Origin: Viola odorata
Lineage: Eukaryota; Streptophyta; Magnoliopsida; Malpighiales; Violaceae
Length of the DNA stretch: 64,000 nt
Direction of reading: 5' to 3'
Assembly: GCA_963691705.1 (NCBI GenBank)
Contig: OY829542.1
Location: 55,841,002 to 55,905,001 of the forward strand
This document shows positions 32,429-43,526 of this stretch, piece by piece. The stretch's first letter is position 1, and the number at the start of each line of letters is the position of its first letter. Below the pieces are notes generated by a model. That model had not been told where the DNA came from. It saw nothing but the letters and a program-made list of their open reading frames with translations, and did not search any database. Made by a program: the position numbers and the translations under genes.

Positions 32429-32467
32429 TATTCCCCCACACTTAATCCATGCTTGCCCTCAAGCATG
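32429..32467 (-). other. Y terminal polypurine tract with upstream hairpin
   Basis: On the element strand, CATGCTTG-AGGG-CAAGCATG (32467-32448) is followed by GA and TTAAGTGTGGGGGAATA, and then the LTR. The tract is the expected primer for plus-strand synthesis. Confidence 0.8.
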
Positions 32468-33522
32468 AACTAAGAACACACAAAATACACCCCCTGTACA
32501 GAAAATCAATCCTTGGACTGGACTCAAGTAAAAACTTCAAAAATCAACTCATTCAAGCAATGCTAAAACACTCTAAACACCACAAATGTGCAAATATTCA
32601 TATAGTGGTATGATAGCATGCTGTTCAACCTGGAAATACAAGCCTAGAACTTCTGACTTCTCTTCCTTCGACACAATCCAAACACTAGCTGCGACACTCA
32701 TGCAATAAATATAAAAATTAATAAAAACACAAACAGCAAAATTTAAAGAACATAGCCAATCTTTTCCTCTTCTTCATCTTCCTCCAACATCTTTCTTTTA
32801 TTTAGGCCTTCGGCCTCTTATACCTCCTTTTATTTTTTATTTTCTTTTTCTTTTTCTTTTCTTCCTTCTTCTTCTTTTTTTTTTTTATTTTTTTATGTTG
32901 CAACACTTCTTTTCTTTTCCCATGAGTTTCACCTCTTTCCACATTCCCAAATTAAATAAAAAGCGCATGCAGACATGGTCTTTTACCAAGAGTGCTTTGA
33001 TCGGTCCAAAATTAAGGAGTTAGCACACAACCGACCGGAAGTTTCTCCAAATAGGGATGATGGTGCCGAACCACCAACATCGTGCAATCCAGGAGGGTAT
33101 GGTGAGAGACCAACACACAAGAAAATTAAATAGTACTCATGCAAACAAAAATTAAAAACTTGCAGCAGTGTAGAGGATAGGATCCTCATCCCTAGGTCTA
33201 GGGATGAGAAGACAGTGCAATTCTAGCAAAGTATTTCCTAGGACAGTAGTACTCATCATACATCTATGTGAATAAATATACAAATTGTAATGTCACAAGT
33301 GTTTATCATTGTAAGACAGAGTTGATTGATCAAGTATTCACATAAGTTCAGTTTTTGGGATTTCATTCCATACAAAAAGGTGTGGAAAACAACAAAAATG
33401 AAAAATTACGCATGCAAGAATAGAAACAAGCAATTGCACAAACACAATTAATTGAAATAAACATGCAGCAGAGGGATAAAATCAAAATGCACACAAATCA
33501 CACAAAAATAAACACGAAAGTG

Positions 33523-33560
33523 TCTCCCCCACACTTATTGGACACATTGTCCTCAATGTG
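33523..33560 (-). other. Y internal hairpin plus polypurine-like tract
   Basis: CACATTG-AGGA-CAATGTG (33560-33543) is followed by TCCAATAAGTGTGGGGGAGA on the element strand, about 1.1 kb upstream of the terminal module. Confidence 0.75.
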
Positions 33561-33860
33561 AAAGAAACCAAGCAAACGAAAACACAAAACAATTAAAACA
33601 AAATTAATAAAAGAAGAGAAAGGGAGAATAAAACCGGGGTGGTGTTGCTGCAGCTGGAAATGGAAGATTCAAAAATCTGGGTTTGTGCCTGAAATTCGAA
33701 ATCTGTCCCATCTCGAGGCCTCGGGATGAAGCAGACTGGAAACGCTGAAAGCTGCAAGTCTTGCTGCAATGGAATGGCTTGAAATGGCGTGGGTTGCCTC
33801 CCACGTAGCGTCCATGTTTGTAGTCTTGGACTCGACTGAATGACCTTTCATGTTGTATCA

Positions 33861-36800
33861 TCATTGAGGTTCTTCAAGCGTGGTGCTCTCCACGGTGTAG
33901 TTTTTGAATTTCTCATAAAAAGGCTTGAGACGGTGCCCATTAACTTTGAAAATGTTCTGATCCTCCTGGTCTTGAATTTCAACAGCACCATTGGGGTACA
34001 CATTCGTAATCACATAAGGACCAGTCCAGCGGCTCTTCAATTTTCCAGCTAAGATGCGAAATCTTGAGCTGAAAAGCAGCACCTTCTGCCCAACTGTCAA
34101 GGCCTTGAGACGAATGGACCTGTCGTGGTACATTTTGGCCTTGGCCTTGATAATGGCAGAATTTTCATAGGCATCATTTCTCAACTCTTCCAACTCCTGA
34201 ACTTGTAACTTCCTGTGTAATCCAGCTTCTGTAATGTTCATGTTGCATTTTTTTATAGCCCAGTAGGCTTGGTGCTGAATTTCCACGGGTAAATGGCATG
34301 CTTTGCCATAAACCAACTTGTAAGGAGTTGTTCCAATAGAGGTTTTGAATGCTGTTCTATATGCCCATAACGCATCATCTAATCTCTGGCTCCAGTCTCC
34401 TCGATCTGGTCTGATCGTCTTGCTCAAGATGGATTTTACTTCTCTATTTGACAATTCAGCCAACCCATTCGTTTGAGGATGATAGGCAGTGGACACGCGA
34501 TGTGTGATGTTGTACTTGGCGAAGAGAGTTGTCACAACCCTGTTACAGAAGTGGCTGCCTCTGTCACTGATGATCACTCGTGGCACTCCAAACCTGTTAA
34601 GGATTTGGGATTTGAAAAATGAAACAACGGTCTTTGCATCATCAGCCCTTGTAGCCTTCGCTTCTACCCATTTAGATAGGTAGTCTACTGCCAAAATGAT
34701 GTAGAAGTTGCCTCCTGAATTGGGGAATGGACCCATGAAGTCTATCCCCCAAACATCAAAAATCTCACAAACAAAAATTGGGGTTAAAGGCATCTGATCT
34801 CTAGAGGAAATATTACCCGATTTTTGACATTCTACACAAGTTTTGCAAAATTCAAATGAATCCTTAAATAAATTCGGCCAGAAAAAACCTGATTCGAGAA
34901 CCTTATGAGCTGTTCTCTTAAATCCGAAGTGTCCTCCACAAGCATAAGCATGGCAAAAATTTAGAATTGAAGGAACTTCACTCTCAAGCACACATTTTCG
35001 AAGGATTTTATCGTTTCCGACATGCCATAGGTATGGATCGTCCCAAATGTACTTCCTAGAGTCTCTCCTAATCTTTTCCTTCTCTCGTGCAAGGTAGTGA
35101 CCATGAAATTTACCCGTTGCAAGGTAATTGACAATATCAGAAAACCATGGTCTCTTCTCGAGGCCTAGAAACAAGCGCTCATCTGGGAATTCTTCCTTGA
35201 CTGGGTCTGATTTGGTGTCAACCAAAATTCTGCTCAAGTGATCAGCCACCACATTTTCTTTGCCCTTTTTGTCTTTGATCTCAAGATCAAACTCCTGCAA
35301 CAGTAGTATCCACCGAATCAATCTTGGCTTTGCTTCCTTCTTTGCTAAAAGATACTTCAAGGCTGCATGGTCAGAATAAATTATGACTTTAGTGCCAAGA
35401 AGATAAGAACGAAATTTATCTAAAGCAAAGACAATTGAAAACAATTCTTTTTCTGTTGTGGTGTAATTTCTTTGGGCTTCATCAAGCATCCTAGAGGCGT
35501 AATAAATCACATGTGGGCTCTTGTCAAATTTCTGTCCAAGAACAGCCCCCACAGCTGCATCACTTGCATCACACATGAGTTCAAATGGTTTTGCCCAGTC
35601 GGGTGCTTGAATCACTGGTGTTGTTACTAGCTTCTGTTGCAAGAGGTCAAACGCCTCTTTGCATTGCTCATTGAAGTCGAATTTTGCATCCTTTTGCAGC
35701 AGCCTACACATAGGCTCCGCAACCTTTGAAAAATCCTTGATAAAACGTCTATAAAAACCTGCAAGGCCTAGAAATGAACGGACATCTTGTACACAAGATG
35801 GGTAAGGCAATGAATCAATCACATCAATTTTAGCTTTGTCCACTTCTATACCTTTCTTTGAAATAATATGGCCTAGAATTAATCCTTGATTTACCATAAA
35901 ATGGCATTTCTCATAATTTAAAACCAAATCAGTTTCCATGCATATAATCAAGACTTTTCTCAAGTTTTCCAAGCACTCATCAAATGAATTTCCATAAACA
36001 GTAAAATCGTCCATGAAAACTTCAATCCCTTTCTCTACAAAATCAGAAAATATACTTACCATACACCTCTGAAAAGTAGCAGGTGCATTACACAAACCAA
36101 ATGGCATCCTCTTGTATGCAAACGTGCCAAAGGGGCAAGTAAAGGTTGTCTTTTCTTGGTCTTCAATGGCAACGGGGATTTGATGGAATCCTGAAAATCC
36201 ATCGAGACAACAATAGTGTGATTTACCTGCCAACCTTTCGAGCATCTGGTCAATAAATGGAAGGGGAAAATGATCCTTCCGAGTAGCATTGTTCAGTCTC
36301 CTATAGTCTATGCATACTCTCCATGAATTTTTCTCTCTCATGGGCACCAATTCGCCTTCATTGTTGGTCACCACTGTAATTCCTGATTTTTTAGGAACGA
36401 CCTGCACAGGACTGACCCAAGAAGAGTCAGAAATAGGATAGATTACACCTGCAGCAAGGAGTTTAAGAATTTCCTTTTTCACGACTTCCATCATTGGAGG
36501 ATTAAGCCTCCTTTGTGGTTGTCTCACGGTTTTGCTGTGCTCTTCTAGGTGTATTCTGTGGGTGCAAATGGCAGGTGATATTCCCTTGATGTCAGCTATG
36601 GTCCAACCGATTACTCCCTTGAATTCTTTCAAGATGTTCAGAAGTCTTTCTTCTTGCGCGTTGGTCAGCTTGCTGGAAATTATTACTGGTAGGCTCTTCC
36701 CGAGGCCTAGAAATGAGTACTTCAGGTGCTCAGGTAATGTTTTGAGTTCCAAGTCGGGTGCCTGCAAAATTGAAGGCTGAAGTTTAGTGACTTGGTCTGT

Positions 36801-37001
36801 TGATTCTAAAGCTTGCACATCACCTGCAGTAGTGTCTGAAACGTCCAGCTCCTTGACAAAATTGAGGATTTCGGGTTTAATTGGTAGCTCATCTTGCAAT
36901 CTCTCCACCTCTTCATTAGACAAACCCTTACTAAGAACAAACTCAAGTGGATCAGAATTATTAATTTCAGAAATGTCATCAACCAAGGGATCAATAACAT
37001 C
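33861..37001 (-). CDS. Y pol: reverse transcriptase, RNase H, integrase
   Basis: One uninterrupted frame of about 1,046 codons starts right after a TGA that separates it from protease. There is no ATG at its start, so it is best seen as the downstream half of a gag-pro-pol polyprotein. Visible are RT with FMDDFTVYG; RNase H with [34 protein letters not shown] and DHLSRI; integrase with the H-H-CxxC zinc site (CKTCVEC), catalytic Asp in WGIDFMG and IISDRGSHF, and Glu in HPQTNGLAE; and a C-terminal [10 protein letters not shown]...LKSRWTGPY domain. All catalytic residues I can check are present. Confidence 0.9.
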   Translation of the reverse strand, partial: DVIDPLVDDISEINNSDPLEFVLSKGLSNEEVERLQDELPIKPEILNFVKELDVSDTTAGDVQALESTDQVTKLQPSILQAPDLELKTLPEHLKYSFLGLGKSLPVIISSKLTNAQEERLLNILKEFKGVIGWTIADIKGISPAICTHRIHLEEHSKTVRQPQRRLNPPMMEVVKKEILKLLAAGVIYPISDSSWVSPVQVVPKKSGITVVTNNEGELVPMREKNSWRVCIDYRRLNNATRKDHFPLPFIDQMLERLAGKSHYCCLDGFSGFHQIPVAIEDQEKTTFTCPFGTFAYKRMPFGLCNAPATFQRCMVSIFSDFVEKGIEVFMDDFTVYGNSFDECLENLRKVLIICMETDLVLNYEKCHFMVNQGLILGHIISKKGIEVDKAKIDVIDSLPYPSCVQDVRSFLGLAGFYRRFIKDFSKVAEPMCRLLQKDAKFDFNEQCKEAFDLLQQKLVTTPVIQAPDWAKPFELMCDASDAAVGAVLGQKFDKSPHVIYYASRMLDEAQRNYTTTEKELFSIVFALDKFRSYLLGTKVIIYSDHAALKYLLAKKEAKPRLIRWILLLQEFDLEIKDKKGKENVVADHLSRILVDTKSDPVKEEFPDERLFLGLEKRPWFSDIVNYLATGKFHGHYLAREKEKIRRDSRKYIWDDPYLWHVGNDKILRKCVLESEVPSILNFCHAYACGGHFGFKRTAHKVLESGFFWPNLFKDSFEFCKTCVECQKSGNISSRDQMPLTPIFVCEIFDVWGIDFMGPFPNSGGNFYIILAVDYLSKWVEAKATRADDAKTVVSFFKSQILNRFGVPRVIISDRGSHFCNRVVTTLFAKYNITHRVSTAYHPQTNGLAELSNREVKSILSKTIRPDRGDWSQRLDDALWAYRTAFKTSIGTTPYKLVYGKACHLPVEIQHQAYWAIKKCNMNITEAGLHRKLQVQELEELRNDAYENSAIIKAKAKMYHDRSIRLKALTVGQKVLLFSSRFRILAGKLKSRWTGPYVITNVYPNGAVEIQDQEDQNIFKVNGHRLKPFYEKFKNYTVESTTLEEPQ

Positions 37002-39341
37002 TCAAAAATTAACACAGTGTATATCTTCAGGGTATTTCATTGCTTCATACATATTAAATTTAATCAATTCCTCACCAAATTCAAGCGTTAAACACCCATC
37101 ATACACATCAATTTTAGCACGGGCTGTTCTTAAAAAAGGTCTACCAAGAATCACATCAGTAGTCCTAGTAACATCTTCCTTTTGCATGTCAACAATATAG
37201 AAATCTACTGGAAAAACAAAATCTCTAACCTGCACCAAGACATCCTCTACTACTCCAACGGGGTAGACAATGGATCTATCAACAAGTTGTATAACAACTC
37301 TAGTTTCCTTAAGATTTCCAATATTCAAAGTTTCAAAAATGGAAAGAGACATGACATTTATACCTGCTCCAAGGTCGCACAATGCTTTCTCTACTTCCTT
37401 GCTCCCGATTTTACAAGGTATCACAAAGGTACCCTGATCTTTGCATTTTGTAGGAAGCTCTTTTTGCAAAATAGCAGAAACATTTTCATTAAAATTCACT
37501 GTTTCTATGCCTGCTAGTTTCTTTTTGTTAGTACATAAATCCTTTAAGAATTTAGCATATTTAGGAACCTGAGATATCATATCTAGCAATGGCACATTAA
37601 TAGCAACTTTTCTAAAAACTTCAAGAATCTTTTGCTCATCCTTCTCCTTCTTGGCTTTTGAAGGCCTTTCCGGAAATGGAAAAGGTGTTACCTGAGGGTT
37701 TGAAGTTTCTTCCTGTGCTTCTGGAGTTGGAATGGATGTTTCGCCTACTGGGGTAGATGATTCTGCTACTGGAATGGCTGATTCTTGAGGCATTTCTGTT
37801 TCAGATTCTGGTGGCTGTTCTGGTCGGTTCGTCTCGAGGCCTTGAGACGAACTGCCCCTCGGTGGCAAATCTTTTCCACTTCGTAAAGTCATGGCATTGA
37901 GATGTTTGGGATTTTCTACTGTGTTCGAAGGTAACTGGCCTGAGGTGTTTTGGTGGCTCATGGTGAACTGTGCCATCTGTTTTTGGAGGTCAGCTATCGC
38001 TCCTTGGGTAGTTTGTATAAATGGTTGAAGGATTTGTTTTAGTGTTTCTTCAAGTGGTGGTGGAGGTGGTGCAGTAAGTTGCAATGGTTGTTGGGGTGCT
38101 GGCAACTGCAGATGTTGTGGTTGAGCTGGGGTCTGATTTGTTTGGTAGTTTTGCTGGTTTTGTTGAGGTCTAGACTTGAAATTCCTCCACTCAAACGGAG
38201 GTTGTTGCTGATTTGGTCCCCACCCATAGTGAGGGTAGTTTTTCCATCCTTGGTTACTGGTGTTGGAGTATGAATTTCCTTGCTGTGGTATGGCGGAATT
38301 GACTTGCTCAGTAGGGTCTGCAACGAGCGGACAATCGTGTGTCATATGCCCTATTTGACAACAAACTCCACAAGGTATAACTTGCTGAGGTGGAATTTGC
38401 TGAATTTGAGCTATGGTAGCTGGGAAATTTTTCAAAAAACTAGAGACTTCTTCCATGTGTCTCTCAAGGGCAGCCACGTTCAAGTTATGAGCAGTAGAGG
38501 TACGATCATAGGTTCCGTTTTGTTGGCAATTATCCGCCAAAGTTTGAATAAGGGTCCTTGCTCGACTTGGTGTCAAGTCCAACAATGCTCCTCCAGCAGC
38601 AGAATCGAGCTTCTCTTTATCCTTAATACACATCCCATCATAGAAATATTGTATGAGTGATTGCTCTGCCACGCCATGGGTAGGACAGACCTCTTGGAGG
38701 TCTTTAAACCTCTGATGGTATTCGCCAAAAGACTCATCTCCTTGCTGCTGAATAGCAACAAGACTCTTCCTAGCTGCTCCTGCTTTGGTGGCTGACCAAT
38801 ATTTCTTGAGAAAAGTGGCAGCCATTTCAGCCCAAGTATTTATGGAGTTGTGTGGAAGACTGAAAAACCAATTCTTTGCTGAGTCCTCTAAAGACCATGG
38901 AAAAGCTCTCAATTTAGCTCGTTCAAGGCTCACTCCAGTGGGTTTAAGTGCATCACATTCGAATTGAAATTTCTGGAGGTGCTTGTAAGGATTTTCGGAT
39001 GCATGTCCTCTGAATTTGCTGACGTTGTGCATGACATTTGACTTCACGGCCCAGTCATTGGGTACTGGACGGTAGTTAATACACAGGAAAGACTCCTGTT
39101 CAGCTCCTTGATTGAGCTCTCGAAGGGTAGGTTCAGGTGGATTGGCCATCTCTGGTTCAGGTTCAGCGTCAGATTCTGGTTGATCCGTCCCGAGGTCTCG
39201 GGATGAGCTGACCTCTGCTTCTGAATCTGATCCGGACAAGGTAAATTCACTGAATTTTCGTTTTGATATTCTGATTGCTGTTTCTGTTCTGGAAATCTCT
39301 GGAATGTAGGGTAGTGGTTGTGAACTAGATGACCTGGTCAT
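37002..39341 (-). CDS. Y gag-protease
   Basis: The ATG at 39341 (MTRSSSSQPL) is preferred to the GTG-type start at 39356. The frame of 779 aa encodes a gag with the Athila-type core (LRAFPWSLEDSAKNWFFSLP ... FLKKYWSATKAGAARKSL), a CCHC knuckle CGVCCQIGHMTHDC at about residue 320-336, and a Gln/Pro-rich linker. A protease follows with CDLGAGINVM near residue 655 and LGRPFLRTARAKID. It ends in a TGA (37004-37002), and the next codons continue the same frame into RT. This stop could be a mutation or a recoding point. Gag packages the RNA, and protease processes the polyprotein. Confidence 0.9.
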   Translation of the reverse strand: MTRSSSSQPLPYIPEISRTETAIRISKRKFSEFTLSGSDSEAEVSSSRDLGTDQPESDAEPEPEMANPPEPTLRELNQGAEQESFLCINYRPVPNDWAVKSNVMHNVSKFRGHASENPYKHLQKFQFECDALKPTGVSLERAKLRAFPWSLEDSAKNWFFSLPHNSINTWAEMAATFLKKYWSATKAGAARKSLVAIQQQGDESFGEYHQRFKDLQEVCPTHGVAEQSLIQYFYDGMCIKDKEKLDSAAGGALLDLTPSRARTLIQTLADNCQQNGTYDRTSTAHNLNVAALERHMEEVSSFLKNFPATIAQIQQIPPQQVIPCGVCCQIGHMTHDCPLVADPTEQVNSAIPQQGNSYSNTSNQGWKNYPHYGWGPNQQQPPFEWRNFKSRPQQNQQNYQTNQTPAQPQHLQLPAPQQPLQLTAPPPPPLEETLKQILQPFIQTTQGAIADLQKQMAQFTMSHQNTSGQLPSNTVENPKHLNAMTLRSGKDLPPRGSSSQGLETNRPEQPPESETEMPQESAIPVAESSTPVGETSIPTPEAQEETSNPQVTPFPFPERPSKAKKEKDEQKILEVFRKVAINVPLLDMISQVPKYAKFLKDLCTNKKKLAGIETVNFNENVSAILQKELPTKCKDQGTFVIPCKIGSKEVEKALCDLGAGINVMSLSIFETLNIGNLKETRVVIQLVDRSIVYPVGVVEDVLVQVRDFVFPVDFYIVDMQKEDVTRTTDVILGRPFLRTARAKIDVYDGCLTLEFGEELIKFNMYEAMKYPEDIHCVNF

Positions 39342-39372
39342 GAACAAGAAAATCAAAAATTAGAACACGTTG

Positions 39373-39390
39373 TCCCCGGCAACGGCGCCA
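39373..39390 (-). other. Y primer binding site (tRNA-Asp)
   Basis: On the minus strand TGGCGCCGTTGCCGGGGA lies a few bases after the 5' LTR. It is complementary to the 3' end of plant tRNA-Asp, the usual primer of Athila elements. Confidence 0.85.
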
Positions 39391-39395
39391 ATTTA

Positions 39396-41051
39396 TGACG
39401 GGTGCGTCGCATGTCCCGCATAAAATAAAAATACAACTCAGTGCTACGCTACAAATTAATGCAGATAGTGGTGAGAGGATCGATCCCACAAGGACAAGCT
39501 TTGTCTAATTCTTGATATTCCTGCAAATAACCAAGTAAAAACCAAGTTTGGGGGTTTAGATATAATTAAACGGAAAATACAGTAGCAAATAAAACCAGTA
39601 GCATGCAGTAAAAATGATTGTAAATTAGAGAGAATCACAGTCGAGAAAGGATTCCGGGTAGAGATCTTAACGAGATGGCTTTGGTAAGTTGTTGATCATT
39701 GATAAAATACATTTTCGAAATGGTTTTCATAGAAGAAGTTGTGGAACCAGCTCTCGCTAGATTCCCAACCTGCTACAAAAGTGTTTAAAAGAATCTCATC
39801 ATTTAAGACACCCTAATCTTCCTAAGTTCATCCTAAGATTCTAACCCGCCACTTTGCCTTGGCTATGCGGAGCCTTCTACAAAGGAATCAGAATACTTAT
39901 GGAAGCACTTGAGAGATTGATTAAAAACAGTGAGGTCCCTCTTCTAGACAAGGGAGTACTTTCATCATCCTCAAGTCTGGTCTAGTCTGGCATTTGACCC
40001 AGCTGTCACCTAGGTCGGCCCTTCTCAAGGCCTTGGGATGGGATGACCGCCTAATTCAATTCCTTCTATCAGCTTAGACCAAGCAAATGCCCCTCATGCC
40101 CTGCTGATTTGTCTACAAACGTTCTCTAAGAGTGATTTAATCACAAAGGAACTGACTACACTTGCCCGAATTAAATTCAAGGTGATCAAGCTCAAAAATT
40201 AATAAAGACAAGTTTAAAATTAAAATAAGAAGGTTTGAAATATGAAATTCATTTCTATGAAGCTTAAACAAGTCTCACAATCAACATACCAGCCAATCTC
40301 TAGATCCCTACCAGGAACTTAGAGTTTAGTTACAATACATAATCAAAATAAACAAAAGGAGTTCAAATCCGAAATTGCAAGGAAAGCTGAAAAATCTGGA
40401 AAAAGGTTGGAAAATGCTGATTTTCTCTCTACTGTTCTCCCTCTCTTCCTTCTACGGTCTGGTTCTTCCTCCTCTCAAAATATACTTCAGAGGTCCAGCC
40501 TTCACCATAAAATAATTGCAGCATGTGCTGCCATACCAGGCTGGTGCTGGGCACTACCTTACTTTAGGAGAGAATAATCTTGAATAAAACAAGGGGAATG
40601 TTTCATCATTCTTCCATTGATGTCCCCTTGTGCCTCTGCAAGGTGGAAGAGAGAATCCAGGCACTAATACTCGTGCTCAAGTCCTCCAGGTTCCAGGCTG
40701 GTTAAACCAGCACTCACAAATAAAAATACAAAAGTACGCTCAGTGCTGTCCAGGCTGGAACTCTGACAGGTCGCTTCATGTCAAGGCCTCGAGAAGAGCT
40801 GGAATCGGCAGATTGGTGCAATGGCCCTGGGACGAAGAGACCAAACTCGGGAGGCAGCAGGCTGAAATCAAAATTCCAACTCTGATTGATTGTTTTGACT
40901 CTGATCTTCAAGCTTTTCGTTCCTTTTCCTCAATTAACGATTATTAAGCCTGAAAAGCAAAATAGGAAGGAAACAAGCTCAAAGTAGCATAATTATCATC
41001 TCAATTAATAATAAAAGAGAAGATAAAACATTGAAAATAAACCATCAATCA
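39396..41051 (-). repeat. Y 5' LTR (right copy)
   Basis: Same length as the left copy, with one visible difference (G at 40857 versus A at 32234). Confidence 0.95.
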
Positions 41052-41358
41052 ATGACCCTGGGGGGAGTTTCACCACCCGGCCACATCTAGTGCTAGTCGA
41101 AGTAGGAGGAATAGAGCCGGTAACTTCTAGGTCGTCGTCCACCGGAGTAAACTCTCGCCCCTGCTCCTCGAACTCCGGTGAGATAGCCGGATGAGAGGGA
41201 ATGCGGATTGGCTTAACAGATGGTGGGGTGGCTGTTTTGTATGAGCCGGGGGTGGAGGTTTGGGATCTGGACCTAGAAGGAACAAGACTTTCAGGATTCA
41301 TCACTGGGACTGGCCTAGTAGCGTTTTTGCGGATGGGTTTCTTGGTTTTAGGCGCCAT
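41052..41358 (-). pseudogene. X third ORF, N-terminal part
   Basis: It starts at an ATG at 41358 (MAPKTKKPIRK) and is Lys-, Ser- and Pro-rich. It runs into the Y LTR at 41051, with the duplicated ATGAC at 41052-41056. Its frame continues at 30772, so this is the beginning of the ORF whose C-terminal part lies at 29054-30772. The basic start resembles a nuclear-targeting or nucleic-acid-binding segment, but no domain is recognised. Confidence 0.75.
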
Positions 41359-41987
41359 TGATAGTGATGGGGAAGAAGAGAGAGTGAGGAAGATGGTGAG
41401 AGTTAGGGTTGCGTGTTTGGTGAAAGAGAGAGATGAGAGTGATGTGGGTGAGGACGAAGTGGGAGCGTGGGAGAGAGAGTTGTAGCAGCAACTGGCACTT
41501 ATTGGCGCAACTTTTTCATTAATGAGGGCTGCTTTTCTGCTACCCGTCAGACCACGTGGCGCCGTGGGCTTGGAGTACGATGGTCCACGCGTATCTCAAC
41601 CGCCTAAAAAGGAGAAGAACTTTCAATTTTCAAAAAGGCAGTTGGTTAATTAAGATATGGACAAAAAGAGAGAATAAAGGAAATTAATTACCAAATAAAA
41701 GGAATAAAATTACATGGGAAAGGGAAGAGTCAGGGATATAAACAAGGAATAAAACATGGAAATAAAATCAAATAGAAGACAAGAATAAAAATCAGAGAAT
41801 TTGAAAAAATGTAGAGAAGATAAGGGAGAGAAAGGATATGGTCGGCATATCGAATGCCTCCAGTGTGGTCTGTTTACTCGTCGGGACCTCGACGTACAGT
41901 GTCATTCTAGGTCTGGATAGGTGGGACATCCACCATGGCCTCCTCAACTATCGAGGGCTGGAATCCTTCATAAAAGGGTTTTAGTCT
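41359..41987 (-). other. X pol end to third-ORF spacer
   Basis: It holds the last codons of pol beyond an in-frame stop (41988), then AT-rich and GC-mixed spacer without an ORF. It could carry the leader of a separate mRNA for the third ORF. Confidence 0.5.
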
Positions 41988-43526
41988 CTAGCCATTGACC
42001 TTGAAGATGATTCCTGTGATTGGGTTCTGAATCTCTACCGCCCCATGGTCGTAAACTGTCGTGACCACGAAAGGTCCCGACCATTTAGACTTCAGCTTCC
42101 CAGCAAAAAGTCTCAAACATGAGTTGTACAACAAGACTCTCTGTCCAACTACAAAGTTTTTGGGGCGAAGGTGTCTGTCATGATAAGCCTTTGTCTTGCC
42201 CTTGTAGAGCCTGGCATTCTCGTAAGCATCGTCCCTCAGCTCTTCGAGCTCTTGAATCTGCAAACGTCTGTTCTGGCCGGCAAGGCCTAGATCTGTATTC
42301 ACTTTCCTGATGGCCCAAAAAGCCTTGTGCTCTATCTCCACTGGAAGATGGCACGGCTTGCCATAGACAAGTCTGTAGGGAGTCATTCTGATTGGGGTCT
42401 TAAAAGTTGTACGATAGGCCCAAAGAGCGTCACCCAATTTCAGACTCCAGTATTTTCGGAACTGGTTGATGGTTTTCTTTAGAATGGATTTTATCTCTTG
42501 GTTTGACACTTCAGCTTGGCCATTAGTCTGAGGATGATAGGCTGTAGATGTTCTATGGTGGAATCCATACTTGTTCAAGAGCGAGGTCATGACACGATTG
42601 CATAAATGGGTACCCCTATCGTTGATGAGGGCTCTAGGCGTACCAAACCGGTTGAAAATATTGGTGCGGAGAAAATTCACGACCACCTTGGAGTCGTCTG
42701 TCCGAGTTGCCTTGGCTTCGACCCATTTGGAAACATAATCGACAGCTAGGAGGATATAGATATTACCAAAGGAGTTGGGGAACGGGCCCATGAAATCTAT
42801 GCCCCAAAAGTCAAAGATCTCGCATGTGATGATGTTTGTTAAGGGCATCTGATTCCTGGCCCTGATATTTCCAGTGGCTTGACATCGGGGGCACAAAGCG
42901 CAATATAGATAACTATCCTTGAAAAGGGTAGGCCAGTACAGACTAGCTTCCAGGACCTTCAGGGCAGTTTTCTTGGCCGCGAAATGCCCTCCTTCCGAAT
43001 GGCAGAACCTAAAGATCGAGGGCACCTCGTCCATGGTTACACATCTACGAATTATCTGATCCAAACAGTGCTTCCATAGGTAGGGGTGTCCTAAATGTAG
43101 TATTTGGCTTGCCTTCTCATTTTGTTGCATTCAGAAGGAGAGGCATCAGCTGGGTAAGTGCCAGTAGCACAAAAGTTTGCAATATCGAAAAACCATGGGG
43201 AATAAACAACCTGGGCTAGACACAATCACTCGTCTGGAAAAGTATCTCGGATTGGCTCAAGCGAATTGTCTTCCTGGGCTGGAAGTCAGCTCAAGTGGTC
43301 TGCCACAAGATTTTCTCTTCCCACCTTATCTTTGATAGCGATATCAAATTCTTGCAGGAGCAGGATCCATCGAATAAGTCGCGGTTTGGCATCAGCTTTA
43401 GTCAACAAACACCGAAGGGCAGAATGGTCTGAGTAGACGAGGACATGGGTGCCTAGGAGATATTGCCTGAATTTATCAAGGGCATAGACTACGACCAGGA
43501 GTTCTTTCTCTATGGTTGTGTAGTTC
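41988..43526 (-). pseudogene. X RNase H end and integrase, broken
   Basis: After a stop at 43526 the RNase H remnant drifts through frame breaks to about 43140. Then 43130-41988 is open for 380 codons of integrase: HHCC zinc site (CALCPRCQ), catalytic Asp in WGIDFMG and LINDRGTHL, Glu in HPQTNGQAE, and the GQRVLLYNS...KWSGPF C-terminal part. The integrase domain itself is well preserved compared with the rest of X. Confidence 0.85.

Larger units (their letters stand above)
32429..33860 (-). other. Y 3' non-coding region with two hairpin-polypurine modules
   Basis: There is no ORF between the pol stop and the LTR, so Y lacks the third ORF of X. The tract TTAAGTGTGGGGGAATA (32429-32445) abuts the LTR and is preceded by a perfect 8-bp hairpin (32448-32467). 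A second module lies at 33523-33560. A pyrimidine-rich stretch with long T runs is at 32760-32900. Confidence 0.8.
30773..41051 (-). mobile_element. Y: young Athila-like Ty3/gypsy retrotransposon
   Basis: 10,279 bp with 1,656-bp LTRs of equal length (30773-32428 and 39396-41051). I see a single mismatch (32234 versus 40857), with constant offset along the copies. It has a perfect ATGAC duplication, a perfect 18-base tRNA-Asp primer site, and gag-protease and pol in one frame separated by one TGA. There is a 1.4-kb 3' region without an extra ORF. It interrupts the third ORF of X. The near-identical LTRs mean it is the most recent complete insertion in the window. Confidence 0.95.
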
